From Nitrospira sp. (GTDB lineage: Bacteria > Nitrospirota > Nitrospiria > Nitrospirales > Nitrospiraceae), in NCBI GenBank assembly GCA_022226955.1, contig CP092079.1, positions 2,099,188-2,163,187 on the forward strand: a stretch of DNA of 64,000 nt, written 5' to 3'. Each line of letters opens with the position of its first letter. Positions within the stretch are counted from its first letter, which is position 1. The notes under the pieces were generated by a model, which worked only from the letters and a program-made list of their open reading frames with translations, was not told the DNA's origin and searched no databases. Positions 44,010 to 56,613 of the stretch are shown piece by piece. Made by a program: the position numbers and the translations under genes.

Positions 44010-44671
44010 CACACACCTGCCTTTCGCTCCGGACGATCCGCCGCCGCCCCTGTGAGGACCTGCACGAACGTCTCGACCGGTTGCGCGCCGGAGATCGCGC
44101 GGGCCCCGCCGATCAGGAAATAGGGCACGCTGCGGATGTTCTGCGCATGCCCGGCGGCCGCTTCGGCGTTCACCTCCGGCACGCCGGCATCGCTCTGGAG
44201 AAACCGTTCCGCATCCGGCAATCCTGCCCGCCCTGCCAACTGCGCAAGCACGGGGATCATTCCGATATCCGCGCCTTCCTCGAAATAGCCGCGGAAGAGC
44301 GAATCGACTACCGCATTCTGGCACCCGTTCCTTCCCGCAAACCATATCAGCCGATGCGCCGCGAACGTATTCGGAGCCCGGGCGATCTTGTCGAAGGCAA
44401 ACGTAATCCCTGTCGATGCACCAGCCGCCTGCACCTGCTCCTCCAATTGCCGGAATGAATCCAGGCTCCCGAATTTAGCTTCGAGATAAGCCCTCCGATC
44501 CATCCCGGCGCTTGGCATCGTCGGGTTCAATTGAAACGGTTTCCAGACGACCTGCGTCGTCAGCCGGTCTTTCAATCGATCCAACGCGCGCTCCAGCCGC
44601 CGCTTCCCGACATAACACCAAGGGCAGACCACGTCGGAATAGACCTCGATCTTGAGCGTCGGCTCGATCAC
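44009..44671 (-). CDS. DsbA-family (FrnE-like) thioredoxin-fold oxidoreductase
   Basis: A 220-residue cytosolic DsbA-superfamily protein. The active site is CPWC in VYSDVVCPWCYVGKRRLERA, followed by the helical insertion and the cis-Pro loop in VPYFLIGG. This matches FrnE-like 2-hydroxychromene-2-carboxylate isomerase/DsbA proteins, which often act in oxidative or disulfide stress. It overlaps the pirin gene by four bases (ATGA) and the VOC gene by one base. No signal peptide is present. Confidence 0.9.
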   Translation of the reverse strand: MIEPTLKIEVYSDVVCPWCYVGKRRLERALDRLKDRLTTQVVWKPFQLNPTMPSAGMDRRAYLEAKFGSLDSFRQLEEQVQAAGASTGITFAFDKIARAPNTFAAHRLIWFAGRNGCQNAVVDSLFRGYFEEGADIGMIPVLAQLAGRAGLPDAERFLQSDAGVPEVNAEAAAGHAQNIRSVPYFLIGGARAISGAQPVETFVQVLTGAAADRPERKAGV

Positions 44672-45549
44672 GATAAGTGCCCCATCTTCCCAGCCTGATA
44701 ATCCTGCACCGCCTGAACTAGCTCAGCCTTCGTATTCATCACGAAGGGCCCATACCGGGCGATCGGTTCATTGAGCGGCGTGCCGCTCATGACCAGCAGC
44801 CGACTGTCTTCCTGCGCTTCGATCATGACTTGCGAGCCGCCCCGTTCGCAGACGATGAGTTCGGCTTCGCCTGCCTCGCGAGATCCATTCACTGAGGCGC
44901 GGCCCTGCAAAACAAAGATCGAGCTCGTGTCGCCTTCCGGCACGGTCAATTCCACTCGGCCGCCTGCCTTCAACTGAACGTCGTACAATTGAACCGGGGA
45001 AAACGTGTGCGCCGGGCCGTTGTTCCCGAGATACGATCCGGCAATCACTCGCAACGTTCCACGGCCATCCAGATCGACGGTCGGAATGTCGGCCTTCAAA
45101 ATCGTCTGATACCCGGGCGCCGACATTTTCGACGCGCGCGGCAAGTTCACCCACAACTGAATGGCGTGGAGCGTGCCGCCTTTCTTCGCAAACTCCTTTT
45201 CGTGAAACTCCTCATGGACGATGCCGGACGCCGCCGTCATCCATTGCACATCGCCGGGACCGATGACGCCGCCGCTGCCGGTCGAGTCGCGATGCGCCAG
45301 CACGCCGCCATACACGATCGTCACTGTTTCAAACCCCCGGTGCGGATGCTCTCCGACACCGCGCGGATGGTCGGTCGGCTGGAAATACTGCGGTCCCGCA
45401 TAGTCGAGCATGAGAAACGGATCCACGACTCGGTCGAGATCGTTGCTCGGAAACAGATTCCTGACGGGAAACCCGTCGCCGACCATATGAGCGGAACCCG
45501 GCTGATAGACCCCGAGAACGGCTTTTGCGGTTGTCGTTTCTGTTGCCAT
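44668..45549 (-). CDS. Pirin-family protein
   Basis: A 293-residue bicupin. The N-terminal cupin has the metal motif in GVGEHPHRGFETVTIVYGG and the later VHEEFHEKE His/Glu pair, and the C-terminal cupin is degenerate (FVLQGRASVN, LLVMSGTPLNEPIARYGPFV). Bacterial pirins can oxidise quercetin-like flavonoids or sense redox through iron. Two ATGs are possible (45552 and 45549); the second fits GGGAGGG spacing better. Overlaps the DsbA-like gene by four bases, 22 bp after the NmrA gene. Confidence 0.93.
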   Translation of the reverse strand: MATETTTAKAVLGVYQPGSAHMVGDGFPVRNLFPSNDLDRVVDPFLMLDYAGPQYFQPTDHPRGVGEHPHRGFETVTIVYGGVLAHRDSTGSGGVIGPGDVQWMTAASGIVHEEFHEKEFAKKGGTLHAIQLWVNLPRASKMSAPGYQTILKADIPTVDLDGRGTLRVIAGSYLGNNGPAHTFSPVQLYDVQLKAGGRVELTVPEGDTSSIFVLQGRASVNGSREAGEAELIVCERGGSQVMIEAQEDSRLLVMSGTPLNEPIARYGPFVMNTKAELVQAVQDYQAGKMGHLS

Positions 45550-45571
45550 CATGCCCTCCCTTCGTGAGCCC

Positions 45572-46429
45572 TTACGCCATCCCTCGCAATGCATCGGCAA
45601 GCGTCACCGTGCCCCGCAGGAGCTGCTCGGGATATTCATATGCAATCGTCTTCTTGGCGAACGCCGCATACATCTCTTCGAATAAGGTGGCTGCCTCCGT
45701 CGAGAAGCCATACGACGTGAACGTCGGCACCACCGCACTGAGCGGCGCGAACTGCGCGGACACTGGCTTCCCCAGAATCTGGCTCAGGGCTGCAGCTGCC
45801 TCTGCCGGGCTGTATTCTTCAGGTCCCGAGAGCTCGACGACCTGCCGGCCTTTCCCGCCTGCGATCAACCGTTCGGCCCCTACACGACCGATGTCGCTGG
45901 TCGAGACCATCGGAATCTTGGCCGCCGGCTCGAGGAATGTCGGCAACAGACCCTGACTCTTCGCCATGCCGATTCCCGGCGCCCAATTTTCCATGAAAGA
46001 GGACGGGCGCAGGATCGTGAGATTCTTGGCGACCGCCCCCAGCACCTGCTCTCCATAGCGAGCGGCTCGGATCGGCCCGGTGCCCTCGGCAATGTGGCCG
46101 CCGACAGATGAGAGGAATACCACATGAGAAACCCCGCTGGCTTTCACCGCTTGCGCGGCCTGATCCATCCGTTGCCGCTGCTCCGCCAGCCAGGCCGTCG
46201 CGCCATAGTTCGGCGGCACCAGCAGATAGACGCCAGTTGCACCGGTCAGGGCTTGGGTCATTGCGGGAACATCCTCCAGCGACGCAACGGCCACCTCCGC
46301 GCCCTTCGCTTTCCAGGCAGCGCCTTTGTCCGCTGAGCGCACCACGACACGCACCGGCTGGCGGCGCGCCAGTAACGTCTCCGCAACAACCGACCCTGTA
46401 TGGCCTGTGGCACCCAATACAACAAACAT
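45572..46429 (-). CDS. NmrA-like NAD(P)-binding family protein
   Basis: A 285-residue atypical SDR. The N-terminal loop FVVLGATGHTGSVVAETLLA binds NAD(P), and FLSSVGGHIAEGTGPI and ILRPSSFMENWAPG are typical of NmrA/QOR2-type proteins, which are NAD(P)H quinone reductases or redox sensors. The start at 46429 is backed by AAAGGAG seven bases upstream. It lies 25 bp after DoxX and precedes pirin. Confidence 0.88.
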   Translation of the reverse strand: MFVVLGATGHTGSVVAETLLARRQPVRVVVRSADKGAAWKAKGAEVAVASLEDVPAMTQALTGATGVYLLVPPNYGATAWLAEQRQRMDQAAQAVKASGVSHVVFLSSVGGHIAEGTGPIRAARYGEQVLGAVAKNLTILRPSSFMENWAPGIGMAKSQGLLPTFLEPAAKIPMVSTSDIGRVGAERLIAGGKGRQVVELSGPEEYSPAEAAAALSQILGKPVSAQFAPLSAVVPTFTSYGFSTEAATLFEEMYAAFAKKTIAYEYPEQLLRGTVTLADALRGMA

Positions 46430-46454
46430 CGCGCGCGCTCCTTTCATCTGCGTG

Positions 46455-46898
46455 TCAGAACCGCTCCGCCAACTTGCCATCAATCGATCCCTTGCCGCCC
46501 CCTGTCACCAGCAGGGCCGCCGCGATTCCAATCACCAGCAGATGATACTCATAACCCTCACCCTGTTGCTGGCCCATCCAGTTCATGAAAAATCCATAGG
46601 GGAGGTGCGCCATCGTGATGGCCCCAAGCATGATCACGATCAAAGACCCGGCGCTGAACCTCGTCAGAAATCCACTGATCAGTCCAAGGCTCCCAAAAAA
46701 CTCCCCGATGATAACCAGGAACGCGATGATCCAGGGCAGCCCCAGCTTCTGGGTGAAGAACCCCATCGTGCCGTCGAAGCCGAACCCCCCGAATAATCCC
46801 AGAAGCTTTTGCGCGCCATGCGGAAACATCACTAGTCCTAGCGTCAGCCGCAAGATCAGTCCAGCCCAGCCATCATCTGTTTGAAAAAATGCCTTCAT
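46455..46898 (-). CDS. DoxX-family membrane protein
   Basis: A 147-residue protein with four membrane helices ([61 protein letters not shown]). The HGAQKL motif is characteristic of DoxX/DoxD-like proteins, related to the quinol-oxidising subunit of archaeal thiosulfate:quinone oxidoreductase. In many bacteria such proteins accompany pirins and are induced by redox stress. It is the first gene of the eleven-gene cluster, and its promoter contains an 18-bp palindrome. Confidence 0.9.
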   Translation of the reverse strand: MKAFFQTDDGWAGLILRLTLGLVMFPHGAQKLLGLFGGFGFDGTMGFFTQKLGLPWIIAFLVIIGEFFGSLGLISGFLTRFSAGSLIVIMLGAITMAHLPYGFFMNWMGQQQGEGYEYHLLVIGIAAALLVTGGGKGSIDGKLAERF

Positions 46899-46943
46899 AT
46901 CGCACCCCTCTCCATGGTGAGTTCGTTGCCCTATCGCCCCAGA

Positions 46944-46972
46944 AAGATAGTTCTAGCTAGAACTAAAGTCAA
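46944..46972 (-). promoter_or_regulatory. Sigma-70-type promoter of the redox operon with operator in the spacer
   Basis: On the minus strand TTGACT (46967-46972) and TATCTT (46944-46949) are separated by exactly 17 bases. The spacer is filled by the perfect 18-bp palindrome TAGTTCTAGCTAGAACTA (46948-46965), which reaches into the -10 box. This is the classic layout for a repressor that blocks polymerase. It lies about 46 bases before the DoxX start. The palindrome type suits a MarR- or HxlR-family dimer, but no such gene is in the window. Confidence 0.8.
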
Positions 46973-47110
46973 GTCATAAAATAGCGCCCTCCGTTGCCCA
47001 CCGAGTTCTTCGAGCTAAATTGTCGCCTTACAAGAAAAAACCCGCGCGAGCGAGGAAGAGGAAACAGAGGGGTCGGGTGACCGAACGAACGTGCGAGCAG
47101 GCCAGCGGTT

Positions 47111-47584
47111 CTACTTCCTGTCTTTGATGGCCCGCTCGACTTCGCGTCCGGCTTCACGCGCCTTAATGGTTTCTCGCCGATCATAGAGCTTTTTGCCTTT
47201 CGCCAATCCGAGCTCTACCTTTGCGCGACCGCGCTCGTTGAAATACAAGCGGAGGGGAATGAGCGTCAATCCTTTCAGCTGCGTCTTGCCGAGCAACTTG
47301 TCGATCTCTTTCTTGTGCAGCAGCAGCTTTCGCACCCGCATCGGATCGTGATTCATCATGTTGCCGTGGCTATAGGGGCTGATATGGCAATGGTGCAGGA
47401 AGACTTCTCCGTCGCGCACCGACGCATAACTGTCCAACAGATTCACCCGTCCCTCACGAAGAGACTTGACCTCGGTGCCCAGCAGCACAATCCCGACCTC
47501 AAACTTCTCTTCAATAAAGTAATCGTGGTAGGCCTTCCGGTTCGTGACGACGGCTTTATATTGATCGTCTTTTTCTTTCGCCAT
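47111..47584 (-). CDS. smpB: SsrA-binding protein SmpB
   Basis: A 157-residue trans-translation factor. It binds the tRNA-like domain of tmRNA and delivers it to stalled ribosomes. The oligonucleotide-binding barrel shows YHDYFIEEKFEVGIVLLGTE, VKSLREGRVNLLDSYASV and FLHHCHISPYSHGN; the C-terminal tail is basic (LYDRRETIKAREAGREVERA), as required for decoding-centre insertion. Length is normal. The RNA partner is at 19780-20130. A U-tract follows a weak structure near 47035 on the minus strand, but I could not define a good terminator. Confidence 0.97.
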   Translation of the reverse strand: MAKEKDDQYKAVVTNRKAYHDYFIEEKFEVGIVLLGTEVKSLREGRVNLLDSYASVRDGEVFLHHCHISPYSHGNMMNHDPMRVRKLLLHKKEIDKLLGKTQLKGLTLIPLRLYFNERGRAKVELGLAKGKKLYDRRETIKAREAGREVERAIKDRK

Positions 47585-47642
47585 ATCGCTCTCGCTGGGT
47601 CAGCGCCTTGACCCTCTTCATACTCCAAGCCTAAGATGACCT

Positions 47643-48146
47643 ATGGTCGGCTCCGGTCCGTTCGTCTCATTCGGCACAATCCTCTCCGGCCTGGCCAAAC
47701 AACTCGGTTTGGAAACCAGGCTCGTCGAGTTGCGCATCCAGCAACAATGGCCGTCCCTCGTCGGCGAACCGATCGGTTCGCATACCTGGCCAGCCCAGAT
47801 CCGTTTCCACAAACTCTATCTACTCGTCGAAAATTCCGTCTGGCTCCAGCAGTTGACGTTTCTGAAACCGGCACTTCTGGCGAAAATCAATGCCGAGGCC
47901 GGATCGGAACTGCTGACGGACATCGTCCTGCGTGTGGGCGAAATCCCTTCACAAAAACCGGAGCCTGCTCCGGCAGCTCCAATCCTTCTGAACCACGCGG
48001 CGTCCGAGAAAGAACTGGCCGAGCTTGCCGCATATGTCACTGCCATTCACGACCCGAACATCCGCCGGCGCTTCACAGAGGTGATATCGAATTATCCTTC
48101 TCCGATTCAGATTCCGCCGGAAGAGCATCTGTCACCAGCCCCTTAA
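47643..48146 (+). CDS. DciA-like (DUF721) protein, probable helicase-loading factor
   Basis: A 167-residue protein with an N-terminal DUF721/DciA domain (VSFGTILSGLAKQLGLE, then LVELRIQQQWPSLVGEPIGS, VENSVWLQQLTFLKPALLAK). DciA proteins interact with the replicative helicase and replace DnaC/DnaI as loader in many bacteria. The position near dnaA, dnaN and gyrase supports this. The last 74 bases overlap, in antisense, the 3' end of the gene at 48073-48684. Divergent from smpB. Confidence 0.83.
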   Translation: MVGSGPFVSFGTILSGLAKQLGLETRLVELRIQQQWPSLVGEPIGSHTWPAQIRFHKLYLLVENSVWLQQLTFLKPALLAKINAEAGSELLTDIVLRVGEIPSQKPEPAPAAPILLNHAASEKELAELAAYVTAIHDPNIRRRFTEVISNYPSPIQIPPEEHLSPAP

Positions 48147-48684
48147 ATAGCACGCGCGTCGCGGCCGAAAGCTCGCCGGCCTTGGGCAGGGGGCCGATCG
48201 CGCCTTCCTCTTCCTCATCCTGAAGGCGATAATATCCTCGAACCGACCGGTCAAACTCTTTGACGACCGTCGGATCCCCGGCCACGTATTTCGCAAGCAT
48301 TTCTGGATCGGTCCACCCATCATCGTCGAACACATAAATAAGCATGCGGCGATACCGGCCGCCCGCATCGTCCGGAGTGGTGGGACGGATTTTCATGAGG
48401 CCAAAATCGTGTGTCTGGTGCCCGACCTTTCGGAACCGGTTCAACAAGGTTTCGATCCGATGATCCGTGGTCCCCGGAGGCACATGCGTCGCGACGAGAT
48501 AGCCGTTTTGCGACCCGACACTATAGGGGGGAATCGACCGGTCGGGGCGGCTGAGATACATTCCGCCCCAAATCAGCGCAAACGATCCGACAAAGATCAT
48601 GAGCGCTAACTTGACGACCGTATCCAGCGGCTTCTTGGCCTTGGGACCGGCGGGGGACGTTGGGGAAGGTGCCTGCTCCTGCAT
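48073..48684 (-). CDS. Single-pass membrane protein of unknown function
   Basis: A 203-residue protein with a proline-rich cytosolic N-terminus (residues 1-20), one membrane helix (VVKLALMIFVGSFALIWGGM) and an extracytoplasmic domain of about 155 residues (LVATHVPPGTTDHRIETLLN, RYRRMLIYVFDDDGWTDPEM). I do not recognise the family. Its 3' end overlaps the DciA-like gene by 74 bases on the opposite strand. Located 33 bp downstream of gyrA on the same strand. Confidence 0.7.
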   Translation of the reverse strand: MQEQAPSPTSPAGPKAKKPLDTVVKLALMIFVGSFALIWGGMYLSRPDRSIPPYSVGSQNGYLVATHVPPGTTDHRIETLLNRFRKVGHQTHDFGLMKIRPTTPDDAGGRYRRMLIYVFDDDGWTDPEMLAKYVAGDPTVVKEFDRSVRGYYRLQDEEEEGAIGPLPKAGELSAATRVLFKGLVTDALPAESESEKDNSISPL

Positions 48685-48717
48685 GAACGTCTTGTGCGGC
48701 GAGACAGGCTCGCTGGG

Positions 48718-51186
48718 CTAAGCCTCCGACTGGTCCTCGGGAGTCTCCTCAACCACTTCGGCCAATCGGGCGACGCCCACCACGCGATCGTCGTCGCCGT
48801 CCAGGTCGAGCACCCGCACGCCCTGCGTGTTCCGGCCGACTTCGCGAATATCGTCGACTTTGCAGCGCAGCAACTTGCCCTTCGCGGCCATCAACATGAT
48901 TTCGTCGCCTTCGCGCACTTGCAGGAAGCCGACGGCCAAGCCATTCCGCTCAGTGGTCTTGACGCTGATGATGCCTTTTCCGCCGCGGCCCTGGACGCGG
49001 TAATCGTTGACCGGCGTCCGCTTGCCGTACCCGCCTTCCGTGACCGTCAGAATCGCCGTGGTCGAATCGGGCGTGATCGTTTCCATGCCGATCACCTCAT
49101 CGCCGGCTTCGAGTGTAATACCTTTTACGCCATGGGCCGTCCGTCCCATCGATCGGACATCGTCCTCTTTAAAACGGATCGTGATGCCCTGCTTCGTCCC
49201 CAGCAGCATTTCCCGCGACCCATCCGTCACATGCACGGCGATGAGCTTGTCCCCCTGATCCAGCGAGAGCGCAATAATGCCGCCCTGGCGCGGTTTGCTG
49301 TAGGCCGAGAGTTCCGTCTTTTTAATGACGCCCTGTTTCGTCGCCATGACGACGAACCGATCATCGCGATATTCTTTCACCGGCATCGTCGCCGTGACCT
49401 TTTCATCTTTGGACAACGCCAGCAGATTCACCAGCGCCTTGCCCTTCGCGCTGCGGCTGGCTTCAGGGATCTCATGCACCTTGAGCCAGAAGACTTTTCC
49501 GGCATCGGTGAAGAAGAGTAGGGAGTCGTGCGTTGACGCGGTGAACAGCGTCTCGACGAAATCCTCGTCTTTGATCCCCATCCCGATCTTGCCTTTGCCG
49601 CCCCGGCGCTGAGCGCGATAGAGCGAGACGGCGTTCCGCTTGATATAGCCGGTGTGGGAAATGGTGACAACCACTTCTTCTTCGGCAATGAGATCTTCCA
49701 GATTGATCTCCGCTTCCTCTTTGACGATCTGCGTCCGCCGTTCGTCTTTGTAGGCCGTGCGGATTTCAGCGAGCTCGTCCTGAATGATCTGGCGCACCAA
49801 GGCCGGGCTCGCCAGGATGGACTTCAGATACTCGATTTGCTTCAGCACCTCTTTGTATTCTTCGATCAGCTTCTGGCGCTCCAGCTGCGTGAGGCGCTGC
49901 AACCGCATCTCCAGAATGGCGGAGGCCTGGATCTCGCTCAACCCAAACTGGCTCATCAGTCCCGCGCGGGCTTCGTCGGGCGACTGGGCCCGGCGGATCA
50001 GCGCAATGACCGCATCCAAATTATCGAGGGCGATCTTCAACCCTTCGAGAATATGCGCGCGCTCCTCGGCCTTCCGCAGTTCAAACGCCGTCCGGCGCAC
50101 AATCACTTCACGCCGGTGATCGAGGAAGTGCGACAGGATCTGCTTGAGGTTCAAGACCTCCGGACGGTTGTTGACCAGCGCGAGCATGATCACGCCAAAG
50201 GTCGTTTCCAGCTGCGTGTGCTTGAACAAATTGTTCAGCACGATCAGCGGAATTTCACCCCGCTTGAGTTCGATGACGATGCGGACACCTTCGCGATCCG
50301 ACGATTCGTCCCGCAGGTCGGCAATACCCTTGATCCGTTCTTCCTGCACCAGGTCGGCAATCTTCTCGATGAGCTTGGCCTTGTTGACCTGATACGGCAC
50401 CTCGGTGACGATCAACCGCTCGCGGTCGGTCCGCTCATCCGACTCCACGTTGACCTTGGCGCGCACTTTCAGCAGCCCGCGGCCGGTCTCGTAGGCGTCC
50501 TTGATCCCGCTCATCCCATAGATGAATCCCGCGGTGGGGAAGTCGGGGCCGGGAATCTTTTTCATCAGCTGGGCGATGGTCGCGTCGGGATTCTCGATCA
50601 GGAGCAAGAGCCCGTCGATCACTTCGCCCAGATTATGCGTGGGAATGTTCGTCGCGTAACCGACCGCGATGCCGCCGGCGCCGTTAATCAGCAGATTCGG
50701 GACTCGCGTGGGCAAGACGAGCGGCTCTTGCAAGGATTCGTCGTAGTTGGGACCGAAATCGACGGTCTCTTTATCGATATCGGCGAGCAGCTCTTCGGCC
50801 AGCTTCGTCATGCGCGCTTCGGTGTACCGCATGGCGGCGGCGGAATCGCCGTCCATCGACCCGTAGTTTCCCTGGCCGTCCACCAGCGGATAGCGCATGT
50901 TGAAATCCTGCGCCATGCGCACCAGCGTATCGTAGATCGCCGAGTCGCCATGGGGATGATAGTTACCCATGATCTCACCGACGATCTTGGCCGACTTGCG
51001 ATAGGCGCGGTTATGGGCCAGGCCCATCTCGTTCATGCCGAAGAGAATGCGGCGATGAACCGGCTTCAACCCGTCGCGCACATCTGGAAGCGCCCGTCCC
51101 ACGATGACGCTCATGGCGTAATCGAGATACGACGACTTCATTTCATCTTCAATAGCGATATAGCCTAAGCGTTCATCAGGAGGCAT
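48718..51186 (-). CDS. gyrA: DNA gyrase subunit A
   Basis: An 822-residue breakage-reunion subunit. GRALPDVRDGLKPVHRRILF opens the winged-helix domain; the catalytic Tyr is in MRYTEARMTKLAEELL; the quinolone-determining region reads YHPHGDSAIYDTLVRMAQDF, with Ser and Asp at the positions that confer quinolone sensitivity. The C-terminal beta-pinwheel contains the GyrA-box-like QRRGGKGKIG and GRGGKGIISVK. Acts with GyrB to introduce negative supercoils. It follows gyrB after 38 bp. Confidence 0.98.
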   Translation of the reverse strand: MPPDERLGYIAIEDEMKSSYLDYAMSVIVGRALPDVRDGLKPVHRRILFGMNEMGLAHNRAYRKSAKIVGEIMGNYHPHGDSAIYDTLVRMAQDFNMRYPLVDGQGNYGSMDGDSAAAMRYTEARMTKLAEELLADIDKETVDFGPNYDESLQEPLVLPTRVPNLLINGAGGIAVGYATNIPTHNLGEVIDGLLLLIENPDATIAQLMKKIPGPDFPTAGFIYGMSGIKDAYETGRGLLKVRAKVNVESDERTDRERLIVTEVPYQVNKAKLIEKIADLVQEERIKGIADLRDESSDREGVRIVIELKRGEIPLIVLNNLFKHTQLETTFGVIMLALVNNRPEVLNLKQILSHFLDHRREVIVRRTAFELRKAEERAHILEGLKIALDNLDAVIALIRRAQSPDEARAGLMSQFGLSEIQASAILEMRLQRLTQLERQKLIEEYKEVLKQIEYLKSILASPALVRQIIQDELAEIRTAYKDERRTQIVKEEAEINLEDLIAEEEVVVTISHTGYIKRNAVSLYRAQRRGGKGKIGMGIKDEDFVETLFTASTHDSLLFFTDAGKVFWLKVHEIPEASRSAKGKALVNLLALSKDEKVTATMPVKEYRDDRFVVMATKQGVIKKTELSAYSKPRQGGIIALSLDQGDKLIAVHVTDGSREMLLGTKQGITIRFKEDDVRSMGRTAHGVKGITLEAGDEVIGMETITPDSTTAILTVTEGGYGKRTPVNDYRVQGRGGKGIISVKTTERNGLAVGFLQVREGDEIMLMAAKGKLLRCKVDDIREVGRNTQGVRVLDLDGDDDRVVGVARLAEVVEETPEDQSEA

Positions 51187-51224
51187 CTAATTCTCCACGG
51201 ATGCTGAAAATATCCACCAAATTG

Positions 51225-54909
<3,685 letters not shown>

Positions 54910-54934
54910 AACGTCTTCTCCCTCCCGCGATCGC

Positions 54935-56275
54935 TCACCCCCGGAGGATCTGCTCTTTCAATTTTTCCAGCGTCGATTGCATGGCCGGATCCGCGTCCTT
55001 CGCCTTGGCAATCTGACGGCAGGCGTGGATGATCGTCGTATGGTCCTTGCCGCCGAAATGGCGGCCGATCTCCGGATAGGACGCATCGGTCAGCTCGCGG
55101 CAGAGATACATCGCAATCTGCCGGGGATGGACCAGCGTCTTGCTCCGCCGGCGGGACTTCAACTCGTTGATCTTCACATGGAACTGGGTGCAGACCACAT
55201 CCTGAATATCTTCCATCGCCACGATCTTCCTCTTGTCCCCGATCAGATCGCGCAATACCGTCTTCGCCATTTCGAGGGTGATCTTCTGCCCGGTCAACGA
55301 CGCATAGGCACCCAAGCGCACCAGGCTGCCTTCGAGTTCCCGGATATTGCTCTTCAGGGTCGTCGAAAGATACTGGATGACGTCCTCGGGAAGCTGGACC
55401 CCTTCGTCTTCCGATTTCTTCCGCAAGATCGCGATCCTGGTTTCGACATCGGGCGGCTGCAAGTCGGCGATGAGTCCCCATTCGAAACGGGACCGAAGCC
55501 GCTCTTCTATGTCCGGCATCTCTTTCGGAAACCGGTCGCTGGAGAGCACGATTTGCTTATGCCCTTCGTACAACGCATTGAACGTGTGAAAGAACTCTTC
55601 CTGCGTCCGCTCCTTGCCGGCCAAAAACTGAATGTCGTCGATCATTAACATATCGATATGCCGATAGCGCTTCCTGAGATCCACCATCTTATCGTAGCGA
55701 ATCGAATTAATGACTTCATTGGTGAACTGTTCAGTGGTCAGATACGCGATCCGGAGATCGGTCCGTTCGGCCACATGATTGCCGATCGCGTTCAATAAGT
55801 GCGTTTTTCCAAGGCCCACGCCTCCGTAAATAAAGAGGGGGTTGTACGCCTTCCCCGGCTGTTCGGCAACCGCCATGCAAGCGGCATGGGCAAACTGGTT
55901 CCCGGCCCCGACGACAAAATTCTTAAAAATATACTTGGGATTGAGTTGAATCCCTCGCCGAGACTTAGGCTGCGCGACAGTCTTGGCAGCAGTCGTCGCA
56001 GCAACGTGATCTTGCGGCTTGGCCGATTTCTGATCGACTAGGAAAGAGATTGAGACACCTCCCCCACCGCGAGCCGTCGAGACCGCTTCAGCCAGAAGCG
56101 GACCATAGTGAGTTCCCAACCAATCGCCAAAGAACTTATTCGGAACACCGATATGGGCCGTCGAATCTTCAATCCGATCCAGGCGCACGGGAGTGAACCA
56201 GGTATCGTACACCTGCTTCGGCACCTTCCCTTGAATGAAGTGAAGGGCCTCTTGCCATACTGTGTCGATACTCAT
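54935..56275 (-). CDS. dnaA: Chromosomal replication initiator DnaA
   Basis: A 446-residue AAA+ initiator. Domain I (residues 1-85, DTWFTPVRLDRIED) is followed by a variable linker, then domain III with Walker A GGVGLGKTHLLNAIG, Walker B MLMIDDIQFLAGKERTQEEF, and the RSRFEWGLIADLQPPDVETR sensor region. Domain IV carries the DNA-binding signature HPRQIAMYLCRELTDASYPE with GRHFGGKDHTTIIHA. It binds the DnaA boxes directly upstream. First gene of the minus-strand replication block. Confidence 0.98.
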   Translation of the reverse strand: MSIDTVWQEALHFIQGKVPKQVYDTWFTPVRLDRIEDSTAHIGVPNKFFGDWLGTHYGPLLAEAVSTARGGGGVSISFLVDQKSAKPQDHVAATTAAKTVAQPKSRRGIQLNPKYIFKNFVVGAGNQFAHAACMAVAEQPGKAYNPLFIYGGVGLGKTHLLNAIGNHVAERTDLRIAYLTTEQFTNEVINSIRYDKMVDLRKRYRHIDMLMIDDIQFLAGKERTQEEFFHTFNALYEGHKQIVLSSDRFPKEMPDIEERLRSRFEWGLIADLQPPDVETRIAILRKKSEDEGVQLPEDVIQYLSTTLKSNIRELEGSLVRLGAYASLTGQKITLEMAKTVLRDLIGDKRKIVAMEDIQDVVCTQFHVKINELKSRRRSKTLVHPRQIAMYLCRELTDASYPEIGRHFGGKDHTTIIHACRQIAKAKDADPAMQSTLEKLKEQILRG

Positions 56276-56613
56276 AACCCTCTAATATTCCTATACACAG
56301 GGTTATACACATCTGTGGACAACAAACAGCCTCTCTTCATAATTCTGAGTAAAATACCGCCTGAAAGGAATCGCTGATTACCATGTACCCGCGTATATTG
56401 TCGAGTCGGATTTTTTCTATCCACTGCCGCACACACTCTATCCCACCCAATACCGGTGATCTGTGCAGATGAAATCCACAAAGTCATCAGATAGGAATTT
56501 GACTGAATTTCTTTATTTTTCCAATGGAGTGCGAGTTATTCCCGCTATTCTTCTCACTACTACTATTCCTACTACTGCTACGAGTTTCTTATCTTAGTAA
56601 AGATATAAAGAAG
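56276..56613. other. Probable chromosomal replication origin (oriC)
   Basis: AT-rich, gene-free DNA directly upstream of dnaA. It holds DnaA-box-like sites: CTATACACA (56291-56299), TTATACACA (56303-56311), TGTGGACAA on the other strand sense (56314-56322), TCTATCCAC (56416-56424) and AAATCCACA (56472-56480). The AT-rich stretch at about 56490-56520 and the triplet array at 56557-56580 could be where the duplex opens. Position between dnaA and the dsr-type genes fits a standard origin. Confidence 0.78.
56557..56580 (-). promoter_or_regulatory. Candidate DnaA-trio element in oriC
   Basis: CTACTACTA (56557-56565), TTC, then CTACTACTGCTA (56569-56580): eight consecutive triplets, seven of the CTA or CTG type. 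On the minus strand this is a run of TAG-type triplets, the form (3'-GAT-5') bound by DnaA in the basal unwinding element of bacterial origins. Pattern recognition only. Confidence 0.55.

Noticed and set aside
49654-51168. Plus-strand open frame of about 504 codons
   Set aside because: Antisense to gyrA with no recognisable domain; high-GC shadow frame.
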